Positions 1-9,658 of a DNA stretch of 64,000 nucleotides are shown piece by piece. Source of the stretch: CAVXYG01 sp963766005 (GTDB lineage: Bacteria > Actinomycetota > Actinomycetes > S36-B12 > GCA-2699445); assembly GCA_963766005.1 (NCBI GenBank), contig CAVXYG010000006.1, positions 1 to 64,000 of the forward strand, read 5' to 3'. The notes beneath the pieces were generated by a model, which saw only the letters and a list, made by a program, of their open reading frames with translations, ran no database searches and was not told the DNA's origin. The first letter of the stretch is position 1, and every line of letters begins with the position of its first letter. Made by a program: the position numbers and the translations under genes.

Positions 1-925
1 CCTGGATCGATGGTCAACCGCGGCGTGACCGCCCCGCATCCCCTGCGGCCACTTCGCCAGGTCCAGCAGGCCCGTGATCTCGGCGACCCACGCCCGTCGC
101 GGACCGCTGCGGTCGCAGCGTCGTCGATGCACGGCGCCCAGGCTCCGGCGGGACCTGCCCGATGGCCGCGGCGACGTCGGCGCGGGCGCAGGACCCGACC
201 GTGTACCCGTGTCCGCGGTCAGTGAGCAGGGACAGGAACGCATGGGTGCAGGCGGCGGTGTCGGTGCGCACCACCAGCGCGGCCCGTTCCGGATCGGTGA
301 GCTGCGCCTCGATCAGGTCCAGCACGGCCTCGTGGTCGGCGGCGGTGCCGGCGTTGGCGTTGCCGGGCCGCAGCAGCCCGGCGACCGGCTCCCCGGTCCC
401 GCCCGCCCCGTGGTCGGCGTAGGCCAGCAGCGGGTGGAAGCCGAACCCGCGCTGTAGGTCGGCGCGGCGTCCTGCTTCTCCGAGTGGGCGGTGATCAGGG
501 TGCCGTCGATGTCGACCAGCACCTCGGCCCGCGGGGGCAGGTGGCTCCCGGCGCTGCCGCGGGCGGCCGCAGCAGCCCGGCGCAGCGCGCCCAGCCCGTC
601 GGGATCCGCGGCCAGCCGATGGACCAGCCGGCTGATCGTGGGGTCGGAGGCGACCGGCCCGAACACCTCCTCCCGGCCGCGCAGCATCGCGGTGTCGGCC
701 GGGCAGTCCCCGCCCGCCGCGAGCATCACCGCCAGGTCCAGCACCACCTTGCCCGGATCATGCTCCGCAGCGGGCCTTGCGGTGCCCGGCCAGCCCCACT
801 GAAAGGGCCCGATCCAGCCCGCTGGCGCGGGCCGTCCGGTACAGCAGCTCGATCCCGGCCTGCGACACGACGCCGTCGGCGCCGCCGCGGAGATGGACAC
901 GATTCCGGAACCGACTACGCTTCAC
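1..925 (-). mobile_element. IS1380-family transposase remnant, frameshifted and cut by the window edge
   Basis: Three minus-strand frames joined end to end give an IS1380-type DDE transposase. The N-terminal part (about 925-770) reads through GADGVVSQAG. The next frame (about 780-440) carries LVDIDGTLITAHSEKQDAAPTY and EVFGPVASDPTISRL. The third (about 440-140) carries RPGNANAGTAADHEAVLD and VVRTDTAACTHAF. A further shift near position 145 leads to VAEITGLLDLAKWPQGMR. No single frame encodes the protein, so it is inactive as read. The most likely start is the GTG at 925. The 3' end lies outside the window, and I could not define terminal inverted repeats with certainty. IS1380 elements move by cut-and-paste in many bacteria. 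Confidence 0.85.
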
Positions 926-1139
926 CTTGAGAGTGCCTTCCAGCTCGGGCGTCCTGATGTCTTCGCAAACACCAGAATCCCAAGCAGGACAGGCACTTTC
1001 GCTCATCTACCGCCCGTGCCGCCAGGCAAGATCATGAAACGGCGAGGCTATCGCGCGCGGGGTGACGCCCGCAGACCGCCTCGGCTCTCGCCTCCCGACC
1101 CGGAAGGCTGCGCCGACACGCTGCCGGATGATGATGAAA

Positions 1140-1155
1140 TCGAACATACGTACGT
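1140..1155 (+). promoter_or_regulatory. LexA (SOS) box upstream of recA
   Basis: The sequence CGAAC-ATAC-GTACG fits the Gram-positive/actinobacterial LexA consensus CGAAC-N4-GTTCG with one mismatch in the right half. It lies about 170 bases upstream of the recA start, in a gene-free stretch (926-1322) that otherwise shows only the presumed recA leader. The position fits LexA-controlled, damage-inducible transcription of recA and recX. I see no convincing -35/-10 pair that I would assign with confidence. Confidence 0.75.
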
Positions 1156-1322
1156 ACTATCGTGTGCAATGAGTAGGCGGACGAGTTCCATCCGGCGGGG
1201 TGTGGGTGTCGCGCAATCCACAGGCCGGCGCGGATGGGGCCGCCGTGTCGCTGCCGCGGTCTAGGTTCGCGGTGATCAAGCAGATCCGGATCCGGTCCGG
1301 ACTCACCGACAAGGAGTGCATC

Positions 1323-2387
1323 GTGCCGAAGACCCCGCCGCCCCCCCGTGACCGCGAGCAGGCGCTCCAGACCGCCATGGCCCACATCGAGAAGCAGTTC
1401 GGCCGCGGCGCGATCATGCGACTCGGCGAGGAGGGCCGGGCGCCCGTCGAGGTGATCACCACCGGGTCCATCGCGCTCGATGTCGCCCTCGGCATCGGGG
1501 GCCTACCGCGGGGCCGCATCGTGGAGGTCTACGGGCCCGAGGCCAGCGGCAAGACCACCGTCGCGCTGCACGCCATCGCCTCGGTGCAGCGTTCCGGCGG
1601 GATCGCCGCCTTCATCGACGCCGAGCATGCGCTGGATCCGACCTACGCGAGTCGTCTGGGCGTCGACCTCGACAGCCTCTACGTCTCGCAGCCGGACACC
1701 GGCGAGCAGGCGCTCGAGATTGCCGACACGCTCATCCGGTCGGGCGCGATTGATCTGGTGGTCATCGACTCCGTGGCTGCACTGGTCCCGCGAGCGGAGA
1801 TCGAGGGAGAGATGGGCGACAGCCACGTGGGGCTGCAGGCCCGGCTCATGAGCCAGGCGCTGCGCAAGATGGCCGGCGCGCTGAGTTCCAGCAACACGAC
1901 TGCGATCTTCATCAACCAGCTCAGGGAGAAGATCGGCGTCATGTTCGGCTCGCCGGAGACCACCACGGGCGGCAAGGCGCTGAAGTTCTATTCCTCGGTG
2001 CGGCTCGACGTGCGGCGGATCGAGACGCTCAAGACCGGCAACGAGGCGGTCGGCAACCGGGTGCGGGTCAAGGTCGTGAAGAACAAGATGGCCCCGCCGT
2101 TCAAGCAGGCAGAGTTCGACATCCTCTACGGCGAGGGCATCTCCCGCGAAGGCTCCCTGCTGGATCTCGGCGTCGACCAGTCCATCGTCCGCAAGTCCGG
2201 CGCCTGGTACACCTACGAGGGCGATCAGCTGGGCCAGGGCAAGGAGAATGCGCGCGCCTTCCTGCGCGACAACCCCGACCTGGCCGACGAGATCGACAAG
2301 CGCATCAAGGAGAAGCTCGGCATCGGGCCGAAGTTGGACCGCGATGTCGCGGAGGACCCGGCAGCGCCGGCCCCCATCGACCTGTGA
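1323..2387 (+). CDS. recA: Recombinase RecA
   Basis: RecA forms ATP-dependent filaments on single-stranded DNA, drives strand exchange and triggers LexA self-cleavage. The 354-residue product has the usual family length. It shows Walker A GPEASGKTT (residues 71-79), Walker B LVVIDS (145-150), and the loop L2 region with INQLREKIGVMFG and TTTGGKALKFY. I chose the GTG at 1323 because AAGGAG sits six bases upstream (1311-1316) and the protein then begins at the normal RecA N-terminus. An in-frame start at 1200 would add 41 unrelated residues. The gene overlaps recX by four bases, and a SOS box lies upstream at 1140. Confidence 0.98.
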   Translation: MPKTPPPPRDREQALQTAMAHIEKQFGRGAIMRLGEEGRAPVEVITTGSIALDVALGIGGLPRGRIVEVYGPEASGKTTVALHAIASVQRSGGIAAFIDAEHALDPTYASRLGVDLDSLYVSQPDTGEQALEIADTLIRSGAIDLVVIDSVAALVPRAEIEGEMGDSHVGLQARLMSQALRKMAGALSSSNTTAIFINQLREKIGVMFGSPETTTGGKALKFYSSVRLDVRRIETLKTGNEAVGNRVRVKVVKNKMAPPFKQAEFDILYGEGISREGSLLDLGVDQSIVRKSGAWYTYEGDQLGQGKENARAFLRDNPDLADEIDKRIKEKLGIGPKLDRDVAEDPAAPAPIDL

Positions 2388-2926
2388 CCCGGCACCAGAG
2401 GCACGCGCAGGGCAGCAGCGCCGAGGCGGTGCCGGATACGGATCCGAGCAGCACCGCCCGCTCGATCCTGTTGCGGCAGCTGACGATCGGGCCGCGGACC
2501 GAGGAGCAGTTGCGTCAGGCACTGCGCAAGCGGCAGGTGCCGGATGATGTCGCGGAGGAGGTCTTGGCCCGCTTCGCGGAAGTGGGCCTGATCGATGATC
2601 GCGCCTACGCGGAATCGCTTGTCCGGTCGGAAGCCGCGGCGGGATCGTTGTCCCGGCGCCGGGTCCAGCAGCGGCTGCGGGAGAAGGGCGTCGCCGACCA
2701 CATCGTGGCCGAGGCACTGGAAGGCATCGACCTCGAGGTGGAGGAGTCGGCGGCGCTGGAACTGGCCCGACGCAAGGCTGCCCGCATGCGCGATCTGGAT
2801 CCGTCGACCGCACGACGCAGGCTGGCCGGCGTGCTCGCTCGGCGCGGCTACAGCGCCGACACGGTGCGCCGAGTCGTGGCGGATGTGCTGGTCGCAGGCG
2901 ATCGGGGTGCGCCGGACAGCGCGTGA
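2384..2926 (+). CDS. recX: RecA regulator RecX
   Basis: RecX proteins bind RecA and cap or destabilise its filaments. The 180-residue product has the repeated three-helix RecX pattern: GLIDDRAYAESLVRS, then RRRVQQRLREKGV, then ARRRLAGVLARRGYSADTVRRVV. Start GTG at 2384 overlaps the recA stop in a GTGA arrangement, so the pair is almost certainly co-transcribed and translationally coupled, as in mycobacteria and streptomycetes. The first 25 residues are low-similarity linker. Confidence 0.95.
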   Translation: MTRHQRHAQGSSAEAVPDTDPSSTARSILLRQLTIGPRTEEQLRQALRKRQVPDDVAEEVLARFAEVGLIDDRAYAESLVRSEAAAGSLSRRRVQQRLREKGVADHIVAEALEGIDLEVEESAALELARRKAARMRDLDPSTARRRLAGVLARRGYSADTVRRVVADVLVAGDRGAPDSA

Positions 2927-2973
2927 CTGCCACCGGGAATGCACGCGGCGGCGGCATCGGGGAGACTCCAGGT

Positions 2974-4110
2974 ATGGCGATGCACCTGCGCCGACCGGCC
3001 TTGGCGGTCGGTGTCGCGCTGCTGCTAGCAGCATGCGGCGACGCCGAGCAGGCGCCGGCCGAGCCATCCCAGCCGACGGCGACTGTCACGGCCTCGCCGT
3101 CGGTCACCGGCACGCCGCAATCCAGCGGACCTGTGGCGCCGGTGGCACAGGGCGCGATCGTCGAGAACCTGCTCGCCCCGTGGAGCATCGCGCCGGTCAG
3201 CGGCACCGAGGCGCTGGTGAGCCTGCGCGACAGCGGCGACGTCCTGCTGCTGAGCCGGTCCGGCGGCACCTGGACCGCTCGGACCGCGGGGTCCGTGCCG
3301 GGCGTCGCGGCGCAGGGTGAGGGCGGGCTCTTGGGACTGGCGGTGGCCCCCGGCGGCAACGCGGTCTTTGCGATGCTCACCACCGGCGGCGACAACCGTG
3401 TGGTCCGGATGGCCTGGGACGGATCGCGGCTGGGCGCGGCTTCGGTGGTGCTCAGCGGCATCCCCAAGGGGCAGATTCACAACGGCGGCCGCATCACCTT
3501 CGGCCCCGACGGCTTGCTCTACATCGCCACGGGTGACGCAGGGTCGCCATCAAGTGCGCAGGACCCGGCCAGCCTCGCCGGCAAGATCCTGCGCGTCGCA
3601 CCGGACGGCTCGATCCCTTCCGGCAATCCGAGCAGCGGGTCGCCGGTGTACTCCCTCGGCCACCGCAACGTGCAGGGCCTGGCGTTCGACGACGGCGGGC
3701 GGCTGTGGGCCAGCGAGTTCGGCGCCCAGGACACTGACGAGATCAACCTCATCCGTCCGGGCGCCAACTACGGATGGCCGATCGTCGAGGGAACCGGGTC
3801 GCCCGCGGGCCTGGTCGATCCGGCCGCGACCTGGAGCCCGACCGCGATCGCCTCACCCAGCGGTATCGCCTTCGCCGCCGGTTCGCTCTGGGTCGCCACC
3901 CTGCGGGGCCGGACGATGTACGAGGTTCCGCTGTCCGGGAACTCCGCCGAGGCGCCGATCGCCCACTTTGGCCAGCAGTACGGCCGATTGCGGGACGTGG
4001 CCGCCGTCGGCCCCGATGCCTTGTGGCTGCTGACGAACAACACCGATGGCCGCGGCGACCCCGCGCCCGGCGACGACCGGATCATCGAGATCGGCTTGGA
4101 GCGGCGCTGA
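2974..4110 (+). CDS. Lipoprotein glucose/sorbosone dehydrogenase-like (PQQ-type beta-propeller)
   Basis: This is an exported lipoprotein of the glucose/sorbosone dehydrogenase family, whose members oxidise sugars with PQQ; the substrate here is unknown. The start at 2974 gives a classic lipoprotein signal (MAMHLRRPALAVGVALLLAAC, Cys at about residue 21) followed by a Ser/Thr/Pro-rich linker. Propeller motifs include LLGLAVAPGGN, HNGGRITFGPDGLLYIATGDAG, GHRNVQGLAF and ASEFGAQDTDEINLI. GGGGAG (2959-2964) precedes the ATG. A GTG at 2923 overlaps the recX stop and could couple translation, but it would bury the signal peptide. The 3' end overlaps the convergent kinase gene by 29 bases. Confidence 0.88.
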   Translation: MAMHLRRPALAVGVALLLAACGDAEQAPAEPSQPTATVTASPSVTGTPQSSGPVAPVAQGAIVENLLAPWSIAPVSGTEALVSLRDSGDVLLLSRSGGTWTARTAGSVPGVAAQGEGGLLGLAVAPGGNAVFAMLTTGGDNRVVRMAWDGSRLGAASVVLSGIPKGQIHNGGRITFGPDGLLYIATGDAGSPSSAQDPASLAGKILRVAPDGSIPSGNPSSGSPVYSLGHRNVQGLAFDDGGRLWASEFGAQDTDEINLIRPGANYGWPIVEGTGSPAGLVDPAATWSPTAIASPSGIAFAAGSLWVATLRGRTMYEVPLSGNSAEAPIAHFGQQYGRLRDVAAVGPDALWLLTNNTDGRGDPAPGDDRIIEIGLERR

Positions 4111-4945
4111 GCAGCCCGGTGGCGGCAGCGCACTCGGCGGCGCTCCCCTCGGAGCAGGCCCACAGGTAGTACTGCACCGGCCAGGTCGCCACGTAGGCCC
4201 CGTAGCGCCGCTCCGCCGAGCGCCAGTGGTCGTTGCGCAATCGCATGGCGTCCGCGGTCGCCGGGCCGAGGCCGGCCAGGATCGCGGCGATGTCGGTCGC
4301 GGTGTCGCCGACCGTGGCGCTGTCCCAGTCCAGCAGCGACTGCACCGCACCGGTGACGGGGTCCACCCTGCAGTTGACTCCGCCGAGATCGCCGTGGAAT
4401 ATCCCGATCGGCGCCTCGTGCGCCACGGTCGCGGCATGTCGGGTCAGCGCGATCTGGCGAGACTGCAGCCCGATGGGGAGGTCCGCGCGGTCCTCCACGG
4501 TGCGTGCCAGGGCGTCCCAGACCGCGGCCCATGCGGGTACCGCCGTCGGCCACCGTGCGGCCGGGATCTCGTGCAACTGCGCGAGAAGCTCCGCCAGCGA
4601 GCCCAGCAGCCGGTCGCGGGCCCGGGTCGGCAGCGCATCGGTGGACACCGTGTCCAGCGGTACGCCGGCGCAGTACGACAGCAGTAGGTAGCCGTCTCCG
4701 GGCTCCGGCGCGGCCCGGAGGTCGATGACGCGCGGCACCGGCAGCCCTGCAGCGCCGAGGACACCCAGGCGGGCCGCTGCGTCCGGCAGCCACGCGCAGC
4801 CGTGGGCCGTGCGCGGGAAGCGCCACGCGACGGCCAGGTCGGGCTGCAGCAGCACCAGGTTCTGCGACCCGCGCTCGTCCACGACCGTGCCGGGCCTGCC
4901 GAGGTCGATGCCCGCAGTCCTGGCGCACCGCTCGACGAGACTCAT
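4082..4945 (-). CDS. Aminoglycoside phosphotransferase-fold kinase
   Basis: The 287-residue protein has the APH/choline-kinase fold that transfers the gamma-phosphate of ATP to a small-molecule hydroxyl. The catalytic loop reads FHGDLGGVNCRVD (HGD-x4-N) and the metal-binding motif reads LLDWDSATVGD. The start ATG at 4945 begins MSLVERCARTAG; a longer reading would run into the upstream gene. It follows the MFS gene by four bases, so the two are an operon. The pairing with an efflux-type transporter hints at drug or toxin handling, but no substrate can be assigned and homoserine, fructosamine or macrolide kinases share the fold. Confidence 0.85.
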   Translation of the reverse strand: MSLVERCARTAGIDLGRPGTVVDERGSQNLVLLQPDLAVAWRFPRTAHGCAWLPDAAARLGVLGAAGLPVPRVIDLRAAPEPGDGYLLLSYCAGVPLDTVSTDALPTRARDRLLGSLAELLAQLHEIPAARWPTAVPAWAAVWDALARTVEDRADLPIGLQSRQIALTRHAATVAHEAPIGIFHGDLGGVNCRVDPVTGAVQSLLDWDSATVGDTATDIAAILAGLGPATADAMRLRNDHWRSAERRYGAYVATWPVQYYLWACSEGSAAECAAATGLLSAAPSRSR

Positions 4946-4949
4946 CGCC

Positions 4950-6224
4950 TCATCCTGGCCTCGGCGGCGGAACCTCCTCCAAGGGGGGTCGGGTGTCGGG
5001 GCCGATCTCGTCGGCTTCGTGCAGCACCGGTAGTCGCAGCGCGACGACTGCGAGCACGACGAACATCGACGCGAACGCCAGCATCGTGGCCTCGGTCCCG
5101 ATCCCATCGACCAGCGGCCCGGCGAGGAGGTAGCCGAAGGGTCCCGCCGCGTAGGCCACGGCTGTGAGGACGCCGATCACCCGGCCCCTGAGCCTCGGTG
5201 GCGTGCGCACCTGCATGACGACGTTGATGACGGGCTGCACCGGGCCGAACGAAGCCCCGATCAGCAGGGCCAGCGGCAGCAGCAGCACCAGCGGGGGCAG
5301 GAACGCGAAGGGCACGAAGCTGGCGGCTGTGGCCACCAGGCTCCACACGAACACCGACCGGGTCTTCGCCCGACGCGCAAGGATGCCGTAGCCCAGCGCA
5401 CCCACGATGCCGCCGGCGGACATCACCATGAGGACACCTCCGAGGGCCAGCGGGGTGTCCTGCTGCTGGAAGTAGTACGGCAGGACGACGCCCTCGATCG
5501 GGAGATAGACCGCGATCAGGGCCATGAGGAGCAGCCCCATGGTGCGTTGCAGTCGGTCGTGCCAGAGAAACGACAGTCCCTCGCCGGTCGCGTGCCAGAA
5601 GCCCGGCAGATGCTCGTCCGGCCCGGGGGCGCCGGCGCCGGGGATCCTGATGACCGCAACGGTCAGGATGGAGCCGGCGAACATCGCTGCCGCTGCCCAG
5701 AACGTCCCCGCTGGCCCGACCAGGGCGATCAGCAGGCCGCCCAGTCCCGGCCCGAGCAGGAACGCCACCCCCCAGATCGCCTCGTGGATGCCGTTGACGC
5801 GCGGCAGGGAGAGCCTGGCCCGGGCGGCGACGTCGGGCAGCATCGCCTCGCGTGCGCCGACTCCGGCGGGATCGAACACGGCGCCGGCGAGCGCAAGGAC
5901 GACCACCATGGTGTAGGTCAGGCCGAGCGTCGTGTCCAGGATCGGGATGAGGGCCACCGAGACCAGGCTCGCGACGTCGCTGGCGACCGAGATCCGCTTG
6001 CGGCCGACGGCATCCACGAGGGTGCCCGACAGCAGCGCCGCGATCATCGTCGGGACGGCCGTCACCGCGGCCATCGCCGCCGTCGAGGTCGCCGAGCCGG
6101 TGATCTCCAGCACGAGCCATGGCAGCGCCACCACGGTGATGCCGTTTGCCGCGCCGGACAGCAGCGTCGCGACCTCCACGGCGGCCAACGGCAGCCACCG
6201 CTGCAGCCTGGCCGTCATGATCAC
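4950..6224 (-). CDS. MFS transporter, probable exporter
   Basis: The 424-residue hydrophobic protein shows two groups of membrane helices of the major facilitator superfamily (MFS). The loop after helix 2 reads GTLVDAVGRKRISVASD, the typical MFS motif A region (G-x3-D-x2-GRK). The central segment RIPGAGAPGPDEHLPGFW is a cytoplasmic loop. It resembles the enterobactin-exporter/MFS_3 branch, so export of a small molecule is likely, but the substrate is unknown. The kinase gene at 4945 lies immediately downstream in the same operon. Confidence 0.88.
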   Translation of the reverse strand: MIMTARLQRWLPLAAVEVATLLSGAANGITVVALPWLVLEITGSATSTAAMAAVTAVPTMIAALLSGTLVDAVGRKRISVASDVASLVSVALIPILDTTLGLTYTMVVVLALAGAVFDPAGVGAREAMLPDVAARARLSLPRVNGIHEAIWGVAFLLGPGLGGLLIALVGPAGTFWAAAAMFAGSILTVAVIRIPGAGAPGPDEHLPGFWHATGEGLSFLWHDRLQRTMGLLLMALIAVYLPIEGVVLPYYFQQQDTPLALGGVLMVMSAGGIVGALGYGILARRAKTRSVFVWSLVATAASFVPFAFLPPLVLLLPLALLIGASFGPVQPVINVVMQVRTPPRLRGRVIGVLTAVAYAAGPFGYLLAGPLVDGIGTEATMLAFASMFVVLAVVALRLPVLHEADEIGPDTRPPLEEVPPPRPG

Positions 6225-6258
6225 CGTTCCGGTATCCGCCCGGGTGCTGAGCGGACGC

Positions 6259-9200
6259 TCACGTCCCGACCGATTCCTCCGCCAGAACGCGACGCAGCGC
6301 CTCGAAGGTGCTCGGCAGGAGCGCGGGCGCCCCGCGCAGGTGGGCCTGGATCTCCAGCCCGAGCTTCTCGACCAGGAACACCTGCATCAGGGTGCGGCTG
6401 GAACCGCGGCCCTCGGTGAGGAGATCGATCTCCATGTCGCGAAGGTAGCCCTGGGTCAGCGCCGTCTGGAGCCACGACGAGGCGTAGTGCGTGCCGCGGC
6501 TCAACGCCTCGGCATCGCTGGAGGAGGGACGGACGTTGAACCGGTCCATGTGCTGGGCCAGCGCCACCCCGGAGGCGACGTCGATGGACCGGCACAGCCC
6601 AGCGAGGTCGCGCAGCGGCGAGCGCTTCTCCCGGCGCTGGCTGATGAACCGCGTCGGCCGGCCCTCGAAGTCGATGAAGATGACGTCGGCGCCGGTGATG
6701 AGGATCTGGCCCAGGTGCATGTCGCCGTGGGTGCGCATCCGTAGGCCACGGATGTCCAGGGTCTTCACCGGGTCGAGCAGCCGCAGGATCGCCTCCTCGG
6801 AGTCGAGCACCGCCGCCACCTCGACTGCCCAGGCCGGCGGCAGGCTGTTGCGCGCTACGTACAGCGAGCGCAGCGAGTTGCGCACCTTGGACCGGGCCGA
6901 TTGGTAGATCTGGCGCTGGTAGTGGGGCGGGAAGGACGCCGGGGACAGTGCCGGGTCCTTGGTGTCGCTGGCCAGCGCGTGGTGCAGTTCCGCCAGCCGC
7001 TCCCCGGTTCGGGTCGCGATCGACAGGAACGGGCCGAACAGCTCGTGCGCCGCCGACGGCAGCTCGATGTCGTCGAAGCCGGCCAGCGTCACCGCCGGCA
7101 GCAGCTCTCCGATGCGGCCCTCGTCGATCAGGGAGTACAGGTCCTCCTGGTAGCTGCTGAACTTGTCGATGACGTAGTCCCAGCCGTCGCGCTCGTGCGT
7201 CACCTGTTGCTGCAGCACGCCGAGGGTGCGCCGCGCGTGACCGTGAGTCCGCAGCTCGACGGCGCCGTAGGTCTGCACCGCATTGCCGAAGGCGGTGTCG
7301 TCGGTGAGGAACCGACCGATCTCCCAATCGGGGTTCACCCCGATATCCACGCGCCGGAACAGCTTCAGGAACAACTCCTCGCCGAACAGGATCGCGCTGT
7401 TGCGGACGGCCTCCCGGCTGGCCGACGCCGGGAGCGCCTCATCCGCGGCGTCCAGCACCCGTCGGCCCACCCTGCCGACCACGCCGACGAGGTCGCCCTC
7501 CTCCGTGGGCACGCGCCGCCGGCGCTTGATGACCTCCAGCAGCGCCTGCCCGAAGGCCGACTCGCCGACCGCATCCACGATCACGCCGGCGCGCTTGCCG
7601 CCAGGGGACTCGATGGCGAACAGCGTGGCCCGGGAGCGGTAGTCGTCGGTGGCCCGGGCCATCGGATGGAAGGCCAGCGGCAACTGGTAGGTCTCGGGCT
7701 CGCCGTCGGTGTAGTCGACCTGGATGAGCACGATCCGGCCGAGCTCCCGGCCGTCGGAGCGCACGGGCAGCGCCGACAGGACCCGCAGGTCCTCCACGGT
7801 GCGGGCCTGCGGGTTGAACCAGCTGCGCCCGGCCAGCACGCCGGGGAGCAGCCGCTGGAAGCGGTCTCGGACAGCGCGCACGGTGAAGACGTCCTGCCAA
7901 CTGCCGCTGACCACGATCGTCGGCGCGCTGTCGGCCTCGCTGCCCTCGTCGACGGTGGGTTCGTGCAGCCGCAGCCAGAGGAAGGAGTGCGGGGCCATCG
8001 TCAACTGGTACGGGGCGTCGGTGATCGTGGGGAACCGATTGCCGCCCGACACCTCAACGGGCGTCAGTTCGCGGTAGTCCGACAGGTCGAGCTGGGCCGG
8101 TTGCGGGAACCGGGACAGGTTGGCGACCACGAGGATGGTGGTCGATTCGTCGCTGCGGATGAACGCCAGGATCTTGGGGTTCTCCGGCGACAGCAGCGTC
8201 AGCTCCCCGGTGCCGAACACCGGGTGGCGCTGCCGCTGCGCGATGAGCCGCCGCGTCCACACCAGCAGGCTGGACGGGTTGTTCTGCTGGGTGGCGACGT
8301 TGATCGACTCGTAGCGGTACTCGGGGTCGATGATGACCGGCAGGAACAGTTGCTGCGGGTTGGCCGCGGAGAACCCGGCGTTGCGGTCGGCCGACCACTG
8401 CATCGGCGTGCGCACGCCGTCCCGGTCGCCGAGGTAGATGTTGTCGCCCATCCCGATCTCGTCGCCGTAGTAGATGATGGGCGTGCCGGGCAGACTCATG
8501 AGCAGGCCGTTGAGCAGCTCGATCTTGTTCCGGTTGTTCTTCTGCAGCGGCGCCAGGCGTCGGCGGATGCCCAGGTTGATCCGGGCTCGGGGATCGTCGG
8601 CGTAGGCGCGGTACATGTAGTCGCGCTCCTCGTCGGTGACCATCTCCAGCGTGAGCTCGTCGTGGTTGCGCAGGAACAGCGCCCACTGCGCGGTATCGGG
8701 GATCGGCGGCGTCTGGTGCATGATGTCGACCAGCGGGTAGCGATCCTCCATCTGCACGGCCATGTACATGCGCGGCATGACGGGGAAGTTGAACGCCATG
8801 TGGCACTCGTCGCCTTGGCCTCCGCCGAAGTAGGCGCGGGTGTCCTCCGGCCACATGTTCGCCTCCGCCAGCAGCATCCGGTTGCGGTACTTGCCGTCGA
8901 CGTGGCTGCGCAGCTTCTTCAGGAACTCGTGGGTGGCCGGGAGGTTCTCGCAGTTCGTGCCTTCCTCCTCGTAGAGGTAGGGCACGGCATCGAGGCGCAG
9001 GCCGTCCACGCCGGTATCGAGCCAGAAGTCGATCACGCCGAGGACGGCCTTGTGGACCGCCGGGTTCTCGAAGTTGAGGTCTGGCTGGTGGTGGTAGAAG
9101 CGGTGCCAGTAGTACTGCTCGGCCACCGGGTCCCAGGTCCAGTTCGACGGCTCGAAGTCCTGGAAGATGATCCGCACGTCGGAGTAGCGCGAAGGGTCGT

Positions 9201-9624
9201 CGCTCCAGACGTAGAAGTCGCGCTCACGGCTGCCGCGGGGCGCGCGCCGGGCCCGCTGGAACCACGCGTGCTGGTCGCTGGTGTGGTTGATGACGACCTC
9301 GGTGATGACCCGCAGCCCCCGGGCATGGGCCTCTCTGACCAGCGCCCGGAAGTCCCGCATCGTGCCGTACTCGGGGTTGACCCCGGTGTAGTCGGAGATG
9401 TCGTAGCCGCCGTCCCGCAGCGGGGAGGGGTAGAACGGCAGCATCCACAGCGCGGTGACGCCGAGGTCCTGCAGGTAGTCCAGCTTCTGCGCTAGCCCGC
9501 GGAAGTCCCCGATCCCGTCGGCGTTGCCGTCGTAGAACGAGCGGACATGCACCTGGTAGATGACGGCCTTCTGGTACCACAGCGGGTCGTCGGCGAGCAG
9601 GTTGGCCGGCTTGCTGCGCGTCAT
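6259..9624 (-). CDS. treS: Trehalose synthase-maltokinase fusion (TreS-Pep2)
   Basis: One 1121-residue polypeptide joins two enzymes of the trehalose to alpha-glucan route. The N-terminal part (to about residue 560) is a GH13 trehalose synthase that interconverts trehalose and maltose: QVHVRSFYDGNADGIGDF, VVINHTSDQHAWFQ, nucleophile Asp in DGLRLDAVPYL (about residue 212), and LRNHDELTLEM. The C-terminal part (from about residue 590) is maltokinase, which makes maltose-1-phosphate for GlgE; its catalytic loop is HGDMHLGQI (about 965) with FIDFEG as the metal motif. I chose the ATG at 9624 for its GGAGG; an ATG ten codons upstream is possible. The fusion is known in several actinobacteria. No glgE or glgB is in the window. 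Confidence 0.96.
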   Translation of the reverse strand: MTRSKPANLLADDPLWYQKAVIYQVHVRSFYDGNADGIGDFRGLAQKLDYLQDLGVTALWMLPFYPSPLRDGGYDISDYTGVNPEYGTMRDFRALVREAHARGLRVITEVVINHTSDQHAWFQRARRAPRGSRERDFYVWSDDPSRYSDVRIIFQDFEPSNWTWDPVAEQYYWHRFYHHQPDLNFENPAVHKAVLGVIDFWLDTGVDGLRLDAVPYLYEEEGTNCENLPATHEFLKKLRSHVDGKYRNRMLLAEANMWPEDTRAYFGGGQGDECHMAFNFPVMPRMYMAVQMEDRYPLVDIMHQTPPIPDTAQWALFLRNHDELTLEMVTDEERDYMYRAYADDPRARINLGIRRRLAPLQKNNRNKIELLNGLLMSLPGTPIIYYGDEIGMGDNIYLGDRDGVRTPMQWSADRNAGFSAANPQQLFLPVIIDPEYRYESINVATQQNNPSSLLVWTRRLIAQRQRHPVFGTGELTLLSPENPKILAFIRSDESTTILVVANLSRFPQPAQLDLSDYRELTPVEVSGGNRFPTITDAPYQLTMAPHSFLWLRLHEPTVDEGSEADSAPTIVVSGSWQDVFTVRAVRDRFQRLLPGVLAGRSWFNPQARTVEDLRVLSALPVRSDGRELGRIVLIQVDYTDGEPETYQLPLAFHPMARATDDYRSRATLFAIESPGGKRAGVIVDAVGESAFGQALLEVIKRRRRVPTEEGDLVGVVGRVGRRVLDAADEALPASASREAVRNSAILFGEELFLKLFRRVDIGVNPDWEIGRFLTDDTAFGNAVQTYGAVELRTHGHARRTLGVLQQQVTHERDGWDYVIDKFSSYQEDLYSLIDEGRIGELLPAVTLAGFDDIELPSAAHELFGPFLSIATRTGERLAELHHALASDTKDPALSPASFPPHYQRQIYQSARSKVRNSLRSLYVARNSLPPAWAVEVAAVLDSEEAILRLLDPVKTLDIRGLRMRTHGDMHLGQILITGADVIFIDFEGRPTRFISQRREKRSPLRDLAGLCRSIDVASGVALAQHMDRFNVRPSSSDAEALSRGTHYASSWLQTALTQGYLRDMEIDLLTEGRGSSRTLMQVFLVEKLGLEIQAHLRGAPALLPSTFEALRRVLAEESVGT

Positions 9625-9658
9625 GGGCACCTCCGCGGGAGCATGGTCTGGCACGACC

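Noticed and set aside
1503..3467. 654-codon minus-strand frame opposite recA, recX and the sugar dehydrogenase
   Set aside because: It crosses three real genes and shows no family motif, so it is an antisense shadow.
6901..9495. 864-codon plus-strand open frame opposite the trehalose gene
   Set aside because: Val/Leu/Gln/Arg-rich antisense shadow of a strongly conserved gene; no motifs.
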